NCBI GenBank assembly: GCA_014218235.1
Contig: CM024757.1
Coordinates: forward strand, 152,347,371-152,411,370
Length of the DNA: 64,000 nt
DNA from: Colocasia esculenta
Lineage: Eukaryota; Streptophyta; Magnoliopsida; Alismatales; Araceae
Reading direction: 5' to 3'
Shown here: positions 33,416 through 44,475 of the stretch, in pieces
Layout: each line of letters begins with the position of its first letter
Numbering within the stretch: position 1 is the first letter of the stretch
Made by a program: the position numbers and the translations under genes
Notes under the pieces: generated by a model
The model's input: the letters and a program-made list of their open reading frames with translations, nothing else
Databases searched by the model: none
Told to the model about the DNA's origin: nothing

Positions 33416-34499
33416 TCTCCCACTTGCCCACAGAGGGCACAGTAAAATATCAGTTGCTCGCTAAGAGCAATTCATCTCTCGACACTTGCTTCTCAATCTT
33501 ACATACGACAAATGGAGTAAGCGACCTTACGAGAGTTGGCACAACAAATGAGTAGTGATCTGTTAAGTTATTACCAAAAACTAACAGATCACAATACTCT
33601 AAAGGAATCCCGCAATACCCTAGATATCTTCAATATTCACCAGCTTTGACATCCTGGATCTCTTAAAAACTAGCGACGTCAAAACTCGAACGTTTTGTGC
33701 TCACGACTTTATCGCCACTAAGTCGGCATAGTCCCTCGAGGTATGAGCCACAAAATATGGTGCAATATTTAGATGTCTTTCTTGAGTTCTCATGTCAATT
33801 CAATTAGTCTTGACCGCTTTCCTAGTCATGTCCCGCTGGACTGTATCAGCCATAGCCCTAAGGAGCATGCTAAAGTAACGACATCAAACTTTCTTTTCAT
33901 GACATAGATCTCAAATCCTAAGGGTACAGATGGATCAACAATTTATGATCCAAGAGCTCACACAATGATGAAATAGAGATCTCATTCATCATTCTCTTCA
34001 ACGGTCGTTTTACGCACATGTGGTATGGACACATGCTACGATGTTCTTCCATCATTATGGGCGTGTCACATACAACATAATAAAAACACCGTATGGTTCT
34101 TAGTCTAGCCACTCCCATTGTGGCTAACCCGAGTCTCACGATATCTTATCATAAAACTCGCAACCGGCTTAATGAAGGCTTCACGGATTTGATTCTCATA
34201 TCCTGTGATCGATCCAGAGGGATCTCATCTTAATTCAGATTAAGGCGACAATAAAAGGAAAATATCTTGCTCACTCTCATAGCGCCATAGATATAAATTT
34301 ATCTTGCTCGCTCTCATAGCGCCATAGATATAAATGTCTCATCTTGCTCGCTTTCTTAGTGCCAAGGCAAATGACCCGTGTGAGGGGGTCCATTCAGAGC
34401 CTAGTGACACTTTTCTTGATGTGTAAAGTATTTCAACCATAGACACACATAAGGAAGGAAAATATAATAACTTAATTGTCAATGAATATCGTGCACATC

Positions 34500-35857
34500 A
34501 CAATTTACACAATCCCATATTTCTAATATGGGTTACAAATGCCTCCCTCGGGATTTGTTTGGTTAGTGGATCGGCCAACATATGACCTGTTGAAATGTGT
34601 CGGAGAACCACCAACTCCTTTGCAACTAAATCCCAATGTAGTGATAACGAATGTCAATGTGTTTGGTCCGCCCATGGTATTTAGGGTCTTTAGCATAGGC
34701 CAAGGCCGATGTGCTATCAACATACAGCACCACCGCCTCCTTTGATAAATTTGTCATGGCCAATCACTTTAGGAAACTCTACAACTAAACAACCTCTTGA
34801 CATGCAGTAGAACAAGCCACATATTCTAATTCCATGGTGGATAAAGCGATGCACGTTTGTTTCTTGCTACACCAAGAAATGGCCCCTCCACCTAACATAA
34901 ACACATAGCCTGAGGTGGATTTGCGCTCATCTTGATCACCAGCCCAATCAGCATCGCTGAAACCTCTCAATCTTAAGTCACCTCCTTTGTAACATAAGAC
35001 AAGGTCCGAAGTACCACGGAGATATCGAAAAATTCTCTTAACTGCTTTCCAGTGAACGAGACCGGGATTACTTTGATAATGACTAACAAGACCCACCGCA
35101 AAGCTAATGTCTGGTCGTGTACATAACATGGCGTACATTAGGCTCCCAATTACAGCAACATATGGCACTTTAGACATTTCATTCTTTTCCTTATCAGTTT
35201 GTGGACATTGACTGATACTTAAAACACAACTCTTATCAATTGGAGTATCGATGGGTTTGGTATAATGCATCCGAAATCGCTCAAGAATCTTATTTATATA
35301 AGTCTCCTGCGATAAACACATAATTTTATTCGAGCGATCTCTCGTGATTTTTATTCCTAGCACATAATTTACTTCACCCATGTCTTTTATCTCAAAGATA
35401 GAAGACAACCATTTTCGAGTGGCTTCGATAGATTCCATGTCATTTCCAGCCAATAAAATGTCATCAACATATAATGACAAAATAAGAATCACTTTTCCGC
35501 CGTACGTTTAACATACACACAGTGGTCTTCTTCAATCATCTCAAAATCAAATGAGATAATAGTTTTATGAAATCTAAAATACCACTGCCTAGACGATTGT
35601 TTGAGGCCATAAATGGAACGTTTGAGTCGGCAAACTTTGTGCTCTTGTCCCTTTGCCTCAAAACCTTCTGGTTGAACCATATAAATTTCTTCGTCTAGTT
35701 CTCCATTGAGAAATGATGTTTTAACGTCCATTTGAAAAAGTTCTAAGTCTAAATGTGCAACAATGGCTAGAATAAGGCGAATTGATGTGAATCTCACCAC
35801 TAGGGAGAATGTCTCATCGAAATCTATACCCTCCTTTTGAGTATATCCCTTCGCCAC
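34500..35857 (-). pseudogene. pol: Ty1/copia reverse transcriptase and RNase H, element 3
   Basis: Two overlapping frames. 35857-35489 has GYTQKEGIDFDETFSLV, the catalytic aspartate in QMDVKTSFLNG and KRSIYGLKQSSRQW. 35492-34785 has the YVDD box (LYVDDILLAGND), VNYVLGIKI, YAMLCTRPDIS and the RNase H start FSDADWAGDQDERKSTSGY. A one-base shift separates them near 35490. RNase H stops at 34785 after ALSTMELEYVACST. The expected tail (HISTGHMLADPLTK) is still legible near 34560-34600 beyond stops and a frame change. Confidence 0.87.
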
Positions 35858-35914
35858 AAGTCGTGCTTTATATTTGTCGATTGATCCATCCGCCTTGCGT
35901 TTGACTTTGAAAAT

Positions 35915-37711
35915 CTATTTATTTCCAATAGCCTTACGCCCTGGAGGGAGGTCGACAAGATCCCAAACCTGATTCTTACTCATAGAGTCCATCTCATCTT
36001 GCATTGCTTCCTTCCACTCTTTACTAGCAGATGAAGTTAATACTTCTTTAACAGAAGTAGGCTCATCATCATCAGCGAACTGGCACACAAGAGCTTCCTC
36101 TTCAATCTCAAATCGACGACGAGGCATGTGTCCACGTTTGCTACGGCATATCTGATCGTCTTGTTCTTCTATAGGTGTGCTCCCACTGGGCACAAAGCTC
36201 CCACTATCATGATGATCATCTCTACTATCTCCGGCGGCTTCCTGGTTAGGAACTAATTCCCTCCCTTCGCTGGAAGATGGTAGAACAACATTTGGGTCAT
36301 CCAACTCATGGAGATTAAGACTCTTTCCAGTGTCGCCGATACTAGGAAATTCTGTTTCTAAGAAAACAACATCTCGGACGTCTTTTTCTGTCATTCCTCC
36401 ATTCGGATGTTGTCCGTACATGACATAACCCTTAGAGCCTTCAGGATATCTTATAAAGATAAACTTTCTAGCTTTAGGGCCAAGTTTTCCAAACTTGTGA
36501 GAAGTGTCATGGACATATCCCACTAAACCCCATGGGCGAAGATTATCTAAATTTGGTTTTTCACCATGCCATAACTCATAAGGGGTAGAAGGAACTGACT
36601 GTGAAGGTACGCGGTTAAGGATGTAGGCCATAGTCATAATAGCATCCCCCCAAAAAGATATTGGAAGGTTGGCATGTGCCATCATCGACCTAACCATATC
36701 TAACAATGTTCTATTTCGTCTCTCAGCAACACCATTTTGTTGCGGTGTATATGGAATAGTTAATTGTCTGCGTATTCCTTTTTCTTCACATAAAGTTCGG
36801 AACTCATCTGAAAGATATTCACGTCCTCGATCTGTCTGAAGAACTTTTATGGTTTTGCTTAATTGATTCTCAACCTCTGCCAAGAAGTGTTTGAAACAAT
36901 CTAACGCTTCATAGCGGTGAGCGATTAGATAGACATATCCATATCGTGAATAATCATCTATAAATGTGAGGAAATAGGAAGCCCCTTGACGGGTCTTCAT
37001 ACTCATGGGTCCGCAAATGTCGGAGTGGATCAATTGTAAGAGTTCAGTGGCTCTCTTAGCCTTTCCGAAAGGCTTGCGACATGCCTTACTGGCTAAACAT
37101 GATTCACACACAGGAAGATTGACTTTAGCGAGTGAGCCTAGTAAGCCTTCTCGAGCTAACCTTGTCATTCTATCTTGTCCTATGTGTCCCAACCGAGCAT
37201 GCCAAATTTTCGAATCAAGGTTATTATCAGTATTCACCACATAAGACACAGGAAAATTATGATAATCCAAATCTAATTTAAACAAACCATCCATGAATAA
37301 GGCATGACCATATATAACATTGTTCAAACAAATGTCAACTTGGTTGCTAGCAAAAGAAAAAGAGAAGCCTAATGCTAATAATGACGAGACAGATAGTAGA
37401 TTATGCTGAACTCTAGGCGCATAGAGCACTTCATGGAGAGTTAAGACTCGTCCAGTCTTTAACTTGAGTTGATACACACCAACTCCAATGACTTCCTCGT
37501 TGGAACCATTTCCCATGTATACTCTTTGCGATCCCGCTGAGATTTGGCGATAATCCACAAACCTTGCTCGATCCCTTGTTATGTGCTTAGTCACTCCTGA
37601 ATCCACTATCCATTCAGGATTTGTTCGAGCAACTAGGATATGCGAACAAACATGCACATTTGGAGAGCAAAGAAATTGGAATACCGAGCAAAATGTCCCA
37701 GTTGTCCACAA
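35915..37711 (-). CDS. pol: Protease and integrase polyprotein of copia element 3, 598 aa
   Basis: One long open frame. It has protease with EWIVDSGVTKHITRD (DSG triad), then the integrase HHCC finger (WHARLGHIGQDRM ... CESCLASKACRK). The core contains all three acidic residues: LIHSDICGPM, LQTDRGREYLS and QQNGVAERRNRT. The RT linker follows (EALVCQFADDDEPTSVKEVL, WKEAMQDEMDSM) and the frame ends just before the RT fingers. This is the best-preserved pol segment in the window. It overlaps the end of gag in another frame near 37650. Confidence 0.88.
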   Translation of the reverse strand: MWTTGTFCSVFQFLCSPNVHVCSHILVARTNPEWIVDSGVTKHITRDRARFVDYRQISAGSQRVYMGNGSNEEVIGVGVYQLKLKTGRVLTLHEVLYAPRVQHNLLSVSSLLALGFSFSFASNQVDICLNNVIYGHALFMDGLFKLDLDYHNFPVSYVVNTDNNLDSKIWHARLGHIGQDRMTRLAREGLLGSLAKVNLPVCESCLASKACRKPFGKAKRATELLQLIHSDICGPMSMKTRQGASYFLTFIDDYSRYGYVYLIAHRYEALDCFKHFLAEVENQLSKTIKVLQTDRGREYLSDEFRTLCEEKGIRRQLTIPYTPQQNGVAERRNRTLLDMVRSMMAHANLPISFWGDAIMTMAYILNRVPSQSVPSTPYELWHGEKPNLDNLRPWGLVGYVHDTSHKFGKLGPKARKFIFIRYPEGSKGYVMYGQHPNGGMTEKDVRDVVFLETEFPSIGDTGKSLNLHELDDPNVVLPSSSEGRELVPNQEAAGDSRDDHHDSGSFVPSGSTPIEEQDDQICRSKRGHMPRRRFEIEEEALVCQFADDDEPTSVKEVLTSSASKEWKEAMQDEMDSMSKNQVWDLVDLPPGRKAIGNK

Positions 37712-38496
37712 TTATAGCATTTGGCCTTCGACTTGTCTCTCTTTCCACTGCGCTTGCCTCTTTGGCGCTTCGGTGTATGCCCCGCCTTTGAAGTGGATGC
37801 AACATTTTGCCTCTTCCTCTTGAAGTTCTTCTTTGGAGCCTTCTTGTCCTGTTGTCTGCCTCCCTGGGCAACAAGGGCAGTAGCACGCATAGCTTCCTTA
37901 CGCTCAGCCTCTAACTCCACATGGCGAGAGATGTCAAAAAAATTCTTAATACTCTCATTGTGAGTGAGGATTTGTTTCATGTGAGTCCAAGAATCTGGCA
38001 AAGATCTTATTACAGCTTGCACCTGCTGCTCATTGGTGAGATCGTGACCTGCAGACTTCAAGTCACGGATCATGCTTGACATCATCCTTAGATGCTCAGT
38101 CATGTTCTGACGGGGATCTTTTCGGAGGGTCTCAAATTTCAAAACAAGAGCCCTTAACCTCGTGGTAGAGGTTCCTCCAAAAGTAATCTTCAACTTTTCC
38201 CACATCTCCTTGGCAGTCTTACACTTATCAAACTCGTCAATCAGATCATCCTACATGTTGCTTAACAGTGTAAAGCGTGTGCTGCGATCTTTGTTGAACC
38301 ATGACTTGTAAGCCTCTTGATCTCTGCGGTGTTGAGCAGTGTTGCCTTCTTCGGGCGGGGTCATAGATGTAGTAATGTGATCAAGTAACTCTTGCTCATT
38401 TAAGAGATATTGGATTTTTTGATGCCAAATGCCATAGTTAGTGCCATCTAATTTATCCCCTTTCGTTAAGTCAGCAATAACATTCTTCGAGACCAT
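37633..38496 (-). pseudogene. gag: Gag of copia element 3, one internal stop
   Basis: The start (KLDGTNYGIWHQKIQYLL, 38496-38251) and the capsid region MWEKLKITFGGTSTTRLRAL with SLPDSWTHMKQIL (38205-37700) are separated by a single TAG at 38251. A basic KRKRQ/KRGKR stretch leads to a zinc knuckle, CYNCGQLGHFARYS, whose last Cys is replaced. The ORF then runs out of frame into the protease. Confidence 0.83.
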
Positions 38497-39410
38497 CGAT
38501 GAATCACTACATTAAGATGATAATGAGAAGGCTAAGTTGACAATTCTACACATCAGTCTATTTGATCTAAAAATCTACACTAGAATAGTAAATATTCTTC
38601 ATATAATAAGATCGAAAGTAGACTTAGAGTTCTACAGTCATCTCCCATTTATATAAGAATATTCAATGTTATTAGGGTAATTTCGATCAAATAATTTAAA
38701 GGGAGAGGAACTAACATCTCACAATTAATAAGCATGTATATACAAAACATAAATATTCAAATAAAGAATTGACAACAACTAATCATGTTCAAAAGATATT
38801 CTAATAATTTTGAACAACAATTAATCATGCATGTTCAAACAACAATTAATCATGCATGTTCAAACAACAATTAATCATGCATGTTCAAACAACAATTAAT
38901 CATTCATGTTTCAAACAACAATTAATTATGCATGTTTAAAACTCTCTTTTAATAAAGGATTCAACACATGATTTTAAATCATCGGATCATACATAGATTG
39001 CTTGAATATAAAGTGCATGAATAAATTTATTATAAGATCAAACTAACTAATACAATTTATTGCATAGACTTAAATAAGACAATCTCATAATCATGAACCT
39101 AATAATGATATGAAGAAATAATAAAATCATGTTTAAAATTGTGATAACATCATAATAGCTAAAGCAATCGTCTGGAGGCGAGCTGGAGTCATAGCACGAC
39201 GCCGAGGAACATGCCGTATGTGACGTCGTAGTCATCGTACCGCCAAATATTCATAATGGTGGCGACGAGAGACGGGGTCACCGTTCCCTGCCGGTCCATG
39301 TCCAATAATGCGGCTGAGTCGGGCTCGACCACGAGGTCCGCTCGACAACACCACATTAGTGCGACGTCTTGCAAAATGGTCAAGTTCCCGTCGCCGACGA
39401 GCCGACGCTC
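38497..39410 (-). other. Leader of copia element 3, AT-rich part
   Basis: Between gag and the GC-rich leader ORF lie 0.9 kb of AT-rich DNA. It includes a 25-bp tandem repeat (38813-38940) and no coding sequence. GC content rises sharply from about 39180. A leader of this length is unusual for copia elements. Confidence 0.6.
38813..38940. repeat. Five 25-bp tandem units
   Basis: The unit ACAACAATTAATCATGCATGTTCAA-type is repeated five times. The fourth copy has one extra T and CATTCATG, and the fifth has TTATGCATG. Each unit holds a CATGCATG-like palindrome. It is in the leader of copia element 3. Confidence 0.92.
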
Positions 39411-40448
39411 TCATGCGGGCCTGTTCCACCAGAAAAGTGTGCCTGGGCATGGGTGGACCAGTGCCCATGCGCTCAACCAAGCCAACATGTCCACGCAGCG
39501 CCTCGCCTGCACCCTCACGAACCGCCACGCCTGCATACGTGGGACCACCCATGCGCTCCCAAACACGGTCTGCATGGCCACGAGGACCCCCGTGCACACC
39601 TCCGCGTTCACCTGGGCCGCGTCATCGCGCCCGCCTGCATGGCGGCCATCCACGTCGCCTGCGGGTGTGCCATCACCGTCTGCATGGCCACGAAGGCCGC
39701 TGACCGCGCGTCTGCGCCACCGGCACCAACCTGCGTGGTCGTGGGCGCTAGGCCCGCGTGCGTGCTGGGGGCCGCGGTGCCCACCCGCGATGCCGTGAGC
39801 GATGCGGCGCCCGCCCGTGCCCGCGTGGCGGCGGGCGACGCGGCGCCCTCCCGCGCTCGTGTGGCGGCAGGCGACGCGGCTCCCGCCCGCGTCCTCGCCT
39901 CCTTGCTGGCCTGCCTCGCCGCAGGCTGCACCGTGCTGACCCGCCTCGCCGCAGGCTGCTTCGCGTTGACCCGCCTCGCCGAGGACTGCATCGCTCTGAC
40001 CTGCCTGTACGCGGGCCGCGCAGCCTACATGGCCGTGAACGACACGGCCTGCATGGCCACGTGGGTCGTTGAGCACGCGGGTGACGTGGTCGTCCCCGGC
40101 GTAGCCGCGGGGCATGCCTCCCGTGAGGTGGTCCGCATGGTCTGCATGGCGGTCGTTCGCGTCGCCTAAAGGCATGCAAATCGTGCCTCCGTCTCGTTCG
40201 CGTGAAGCACCTCCGCCATGTCCTTGAACGTCGACTGGGAGCGACGAGGGAGAAGCGCACAATGCTACAACGTAATCCCTTGCAGTCATCAGTCGCCGAT
40301 ATCTAATTGGCGCCACAGACTCCTGCATGGGTGTCGGGCCGCTGCCAACCACGCTATCTTCATCGTCGTCCTTGGAGATCTCCGTCGGTTCAAAATCATC
40401 TTCTTCCATTGCGGCAAGCTCTTGCGCATGGAGATCATCCGACGACAT
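39411..40448 (-). CDS. GC-rich leader ORF between PBS and gag, about 345 aa
   Basis: The ATG at 40448 is 20 nt downstream of the PBS, and the frame stays open to 39411. The N-terminal 60 residues look like ordinary protein: acidic (AAMEEDDFEPTEISKDDDED) and then VAPIRYRRL. The remainder is Gly/Ala/Arg/His-rich and repetitive, with three 10-residue units (GEAGQ-type, bases 39912-40005) and three 12-residue units (GG-RVA-RHA type, 39799-39902). Both repeat lengths are multiples of three bases. I do not recognise a family. A 266-codon frame is also open on the plus strand over the same bases, as expected for GC-rich DNA. Coding status is unproven; position and start make this strand the better candidate. 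Confidence 0.4.
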   Translation of the reverse strand: MSSDDLHAQELAAMEEDDFEPTEISKDDDEDSVVGSGPTPMQESVAPIRYRRLMTARDYVVALCASPSSLPVDVQGHGGGASRERDGGTICMPLGDANDRHADHADHLTGGMPRGYAGDDHVTRVLNDPRGHAGRVVHGHVGCAARVQAGQSDAVLGEAGQREAACGEAGQHGAACGEAGQQGGEDAGGSRVACRHTSAGGRRVARRHAGTGGRRIAHGIAGGHRGPQHARGPSAHDHAGWCRWRRRAVSGLRGHADGDGTPAGDVDGRHAGGRDDAAQVNAEVCTGVLVAMQTVFGSAWVVPRMQAWRFVRVQARRCVDMLAWLSAWALVHPCPGTLFWWNRPA

Positions 40449-40468
40449 CGTGGAGAGAGGAACGTGAT

Positions 40469-40481
40469 GGCTCTGATACCA
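40469..40481 (-). promoter_or_regulatory. Primer binding site of copia element 3, tRNA-iMet type
   Basis: The minus strand reads TGGTATCAGAGCC, separated by one base from the 5' LTR end. It matches the 3' end of initiator tRNA-Met. Confidence 0.9.
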
Positions 40482-40482
40482 A

Positions 40483-40871
40483 TGTTCGATCTTGATCGGG
40501 GTGTTTACCTCGTATGCTGCGGAATCTCGTAGGATCGAGAAGAAGGCTACAAGAGTTTTCTTTGTAGTTTCCTCGCTCCAAACGCCTTCGGGATTCGGTG
40601 GTGATGTCCCGGGTGAGAAGTCTTGCACTAGAGAGAGAGAGAAAGACTTGCGCTGTATGCAGAGAGAGAGAGAGAATGAGTTTTCGCTGTGTGTTTTTCC
40701 CAAAGAGAGAGAATAACACTTCTCTCATGCGCATGGGAGAGTGGGAATGGGAGAGTGGGAGAGTCCCACCTCTTCTAAGAGACAACCGCACTGCAGTTGG
40801 TCTCTTTCCAAAGCAACCTTTGGTGCCCACGTGGGCAACCAACCGATGGCATATGCCGCCATCGGTTAACA
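40483..40871 (-). mobile_element. 5' LTR of copia element 3, 389 bp
   Basis: Ends are TGTTCGATC and GGTTAACA (plus strand). It has a GA-rich microsatellite and a CCCACGTGGG palindrome, as in the 3' LTR. It carries two stretches absent from the 3' LTR (around 40556-40580 and 40740-40760). Confidence 0.9.
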
Positions 40872-40876
40872 CCATT

Positions 40877-42199
40877 AGTTGAACATTTTTTTACGGAAAT
40901 GTATTAATTGCTCTCCTTTTTAAAGGGGTAGAAACCTTAGTGTTCTTGGTTTTACACATGAGCAATCTTGCCATTTTCCTTCATGGGTTACACAAATCAT
41001 GGTTAACTGGATGCCTCCTAAGGCCACATGTCATTGATGACATTTTTCAAATATTTGATATTTAACAATGATATTTTTTACAACATTTAACAAAGATGAC
41101 AGATATATAATATTTGTTGTGAGAATAATTTACATACAAAAATATCTTCTTCTTTTTTGGTACACCATGGCGCGAATGAACTCGCCAAACTATTTTTTAT
41201 TTTCTTTCAAATAATAATAACCCAACTCATTGCATCACTCATCATAAATAGGGGATCAGTACACTCATCTCGGCAACTAACTTCTTGTTAAATGATCCAA
41301 ATTGAAAAACGGACCTGAATCCCAACCCAAACCGTGGTTCGATTCGATTTCACGGACTTCACAGTTCAGTTCGATTTCAAAGTTAGATAATTGAATTGAA
41401 CCGAATATATATATATATAATAATAATACATATTTATATAGAAACGCTTGTAACGCAGTTGGTTAGGAGCCTTTGGCTGCGGACCTCTGCGTGGAGTTTG
41501 CGACCACTGTTTAAAAAACTCTTTTTGCATGTTTCAGTTTAAATCCATTCGATTTGTTTGGGAGACTCGGATCAATTTGATTTATGTAAAAAAAATAAAG
41601 GTGAACTAAATCGAACCGACCCGTACTCACCTTTAGTCTCAATAAAGTGTACCCGTGCTATTTTGTCATCCTTATTGTTTGAAGAACCATTTAAACGCGT
41701 TTCGCCTCCCTTTCAGCCCATCATATCATATTAAAAAAAGCTCCTGCCTGCGCCAACGTCCATGAACACATTTCTTGTTTGATGGCAGAAACCTACAAAC
41801 AAAACTTGGAAGTTTATTTCATGCCAAATTTGTGCTTAAATCTTTCGAGCTCAGGTTAGTGAGTGGAGAGGCCCAAAACAGATATAAACGCGAAATAGCT
41901 AATTAGAACTTGCATAGGACTAAATCGTCTTCGCCAACACAATTCCCCTCGCGAGAAAACCGGTGAAGTCGTATGATAAATGGCAATGGCATTCTGTGTC
42001 ACCACAAATGGCCAGGCATAAAAAGGGGCAGAACCCAGGGCATGAGCTTTGACTTTAACATGTCACTAGAAATGGAATTACCAACTCAAAACTCGAGTTA
42101 CCGAATGAAGAAACTCGAAGTCAGTACGGACACAGAATGACTCATTAACTCCCAATGTGGATCCGTTTATGGGCGGGATAGACATTGGACGGACAGAAG
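40877..42199. other. Intergenic AT-rich DNA with a SINE-like fragment
   Basis: No gene is seen. Segments rich in GGTTCGATTC-type motifs (41330-41410, 41560-41635) resemble subterminal repeats of plant DNA elements. A pol III-type head lies at 41437-41535. Confidence 0.5.
41437..41535 (+). mobile_element. SINE-like, tRNA-derived fragment
   Basis: TAACGCAGTTGG (about 41450) fits a pol III A box with one mismatch, and GAGTTTGCGACC (about 41503) is a decayed B box. The stretch between them (GGAGCCTTTGGCTGCGGACC) is like plant SINE heads. A T-rich run follows. No acceptor stem forms, so it is not a tRNA gene. Confidence 0.4.
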
Positions 42200-43905
42200 T
42201 AGGGGTGCAACGGGGTCGGGTTTCGAATATTGAAACATGAGTTTTTTATTCTGATTTCGACATATTTTTTTCTGATAAAATTGAAATAATTAATTCTGAT
42301 TTCATTCTGATTCCAATAATATTATTAAAATTGGAACCGGAACCAAACACAGGGTGGGGCTGTAGAGAGAGGGCGCTGTTTGAATTCCCCCCTTCTCAAA
42401 TTTGAATTCCTATGAGCGGCTAAAGCTTTTTTAAAAAAAAAAAAAATCTTTTATCCTTATCGGATAACAATTCGGAATTAATAAATTTTGAATGTGATTC
42501 TGATAACATATCTGAATATCCGATTTTGATTCTAATAAATTGATTGTTATCCCCGGATGTTGATTTTGATGATGGTAACACGATTTTGATGATGACAAAA
42601 CAAGTTTTAATAACCTTGTTTTAACCTTTGAATAAGTGTAAATAAACTGAGCTTAAACATTACATATACACTTCTATTTGATGCCAAATTTTGATATGTT
42701 GTTCATTGACTCATATTTGAAGTGTACAAATCAAGTGCAAAGTTTTTTGAGCAGGCATAAAGTAAATGCAAAAAAAAAAAAGAGCGCTCAACCGTTTTTC
42801 ACAACAGATAGATTTTTGGCACCCTAAATAAAACGGTCGATCGTTTTGATCAGGGTGATCCAACCGTTTTCCCCAAAACAACCCCATTTTTGACCCAGGT
42901 GAAGAGGTTGACCGCTTTATGGCCACGGTCGACCGTTTACGGTCGACTTTGTCTTTTTAATACTTTTAGCATGTGGGGGCACCGATTTCTTGCCCTAAAA
43001 GCAACCCCCCTATATATACTCTCTTCCTTTCACAAATTGGGGGTGAGAGAGGAATGTTCTTTAGTTGCTCTTGAAGGATTCCTTTTCCTATTTCCCTCTC
43101 CACCATATCCATTCCCGTGCTATGCATGTCTCTATTTCTTGTGCTTTTCTCTTCATACTTTTGCAGAGATGAAGGTTTGAAATGACCACCACGAGTTAAA
43201 AGATGATTCTAGGTGAAGTTAAGGGAATATGATAGAGTTTTGTGAACCTGTACTACATCAACTATTTTAGAAGACAAGGAGTAGAAGCAAATGGAGGGCA
43301 TCCACATCAACTTGGACGGCCACACTAGGGGAGATTTGATATTTTTGAGCTTTTACAGTTTGTGCATATATGGTTCTTGAGTATATTGTACAAATCTATA
43401 AGAGATTTTACAGTCCGTGTGTGAGGCCATAGTGTGTTTTGAGTGCTTGCCACATTCGTAAGGTACGAGGGTACTGTGTGTGTGTGTGTTGTTGATCCGT
43501 GGCTAAGATAGTGAAACCTTCACAAGTTGTGAAAGGATGATGTAAATCTCACTTGGTGAGATCAAACCACCTAAAAATCTTTGTACTGTAGTGGCTTGTT
43601 TATCTATCTCTCCTACCCCTTTTTGTGCACAGTTTATTTCTGCATCTTTTTGGACATCTTTATGGCATCTTGATCAATTGAAATTTGCACAAATAATTTT
43701 AGTTACTCAATTTGCATTTTATCTCTGTGCAAAATTGTGGTGGTGTGATTCTCTGCTCATCTCAGATAGATTTGAGTTGTGAGATTAAAATTGAACTGAA
43801 TATTCGATATTGATTCTGATAAACTATCGATCCGAATTTTAGGATTCAAATCCAATAACTTTTATTGAAATCAGATCGGAATTTTAGATTCCGTTTGCTG
43901 CCCTA
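42200..43905. mobile_element. Possible TIR element with TAGGGG ends
   Basis: Left end TAGGGGTGCAACGGG and right end (reverse complement) TAGGGCAGCAAACGG are similar, with GATTCTGAT/GGAATT-rich subterminal DNA on both sides. The flanking octamers do not match well, so the assignment is weak. An LTR fragment is nested inside (from 42558). Confidence 0.35.
42558..43790 (+). mobile_element. Truncated Sirevirus-type LTR
   Basis: Starts TGTTGATTTTGATGATGG, with GATGATGACAAAAC at 42590. A CCTATATATAC promoter box lies at 43009-43019 and a GT run near 43473. CGGTCGACCG palindromic motifs occur at 42830-42950. The layout parallels the LTR of Sirevirus relic 2 (11696 onward), but the conserved ACCAATTCACC end is missing, so it is cut on the right. 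The right limit is approximate. Confidence 0.5.
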
Positions 43906-44475
43906 GATAAGATGGGGTTTTAGGGGTTCGCGTCTAGACAAATGTGTTTGCCTGTAACTTGGGTCATTTAGAAAAAAAAAACACCTAATGTGGACCAAAC
44001 TGCTTTCACCAACACTTTTTAAATCATTCTTCAATCGCCCAGGAGGCCATGTCGAGCAACTTTGACAGAGAGCAGTGCCTTCTTTTCAGGAGCCAGATGT
44101 TCGTCCGGCAGAAACTTTATTTAACGACCTACTTGTTTAACATTTGTGATGTAATTTGAGAAGCAGGCTTGTCTAAGATGTCTAATGCATTTAACACATT
44201 ACTGAATGAGACCCACTTCAACATGTAGTGGCACTTAAACAGGGCAGGAGAGCATAGACCCATGCCATGTATGAACCTACTACACTAGTGCATCAGATCA
44301 TCCGAGTGTAGGGCCTATCTATGATACTGTACATCATCTGTACACTGCTACACCTACGGCACGAAGAGATCTTCCACATCTGCTGGGCAAGAGGGAGGGA
44401 CCTCGGAATCGATGTCTTCAACAAGAGCTGATAGTCTCTGTAAGGCAACCAGAATCTGCGTATCAGAAAACGGAG
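43906..44475. other. Downstream flank of the RING-H2 gene
   Basis: Nothing recognisable at 43906-44200. The part next to the stop codon (roughly 44340-44475) is probably 3' untranslated sequence of the RING-H2 gene; I saw no decisive poly(A) signal. Confidence 0.4.

Larger units (their letters stand above)
33066..40876 (-). mobile_element. Ty1/copia element 3, both LTRs, perfect CCATT target duplication
   Basis: The element is 33071-40871, flanked by CCATT at 33066-33070 and 40872-40876. Minus-strand order: 5' LTR (40871-40483), PBS, a 2-kb leader with a GC-rich ORF, gag, protease, integrase, RT, RNase H, polypurine tract, 3' LTR (33415-33071). Stops, a lost zinc-knuckle Cys and a broken RNase H show it is inactive. 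Small indels distinguish the two LTRs (345 versus 389 bp), so the insertion is not recent. I do not assign the lineage within copia. Confidence 0.9.

Noticed and set aside
39369..40169. 266-codon plus-strand ORF in the GC-rich leader
   Set aside because: It overlaps the minus-strand leader ORF completely. GC-rich repeats keep several frames open, and the minus-strand frame has the better start next to the PBS. It is not fully excluded.
41437..41535. Functional tRNA gene
   Set aside because: There is no pairing acceptor stem, and the B box is degenerate. SINE-like at best.
42192..43913. 8-bp target duplication for the TAGGGG-ended element
   Set aside because: GACAGAAG and GATAAGAT agree poorly, so the element was kept only at low confidence.
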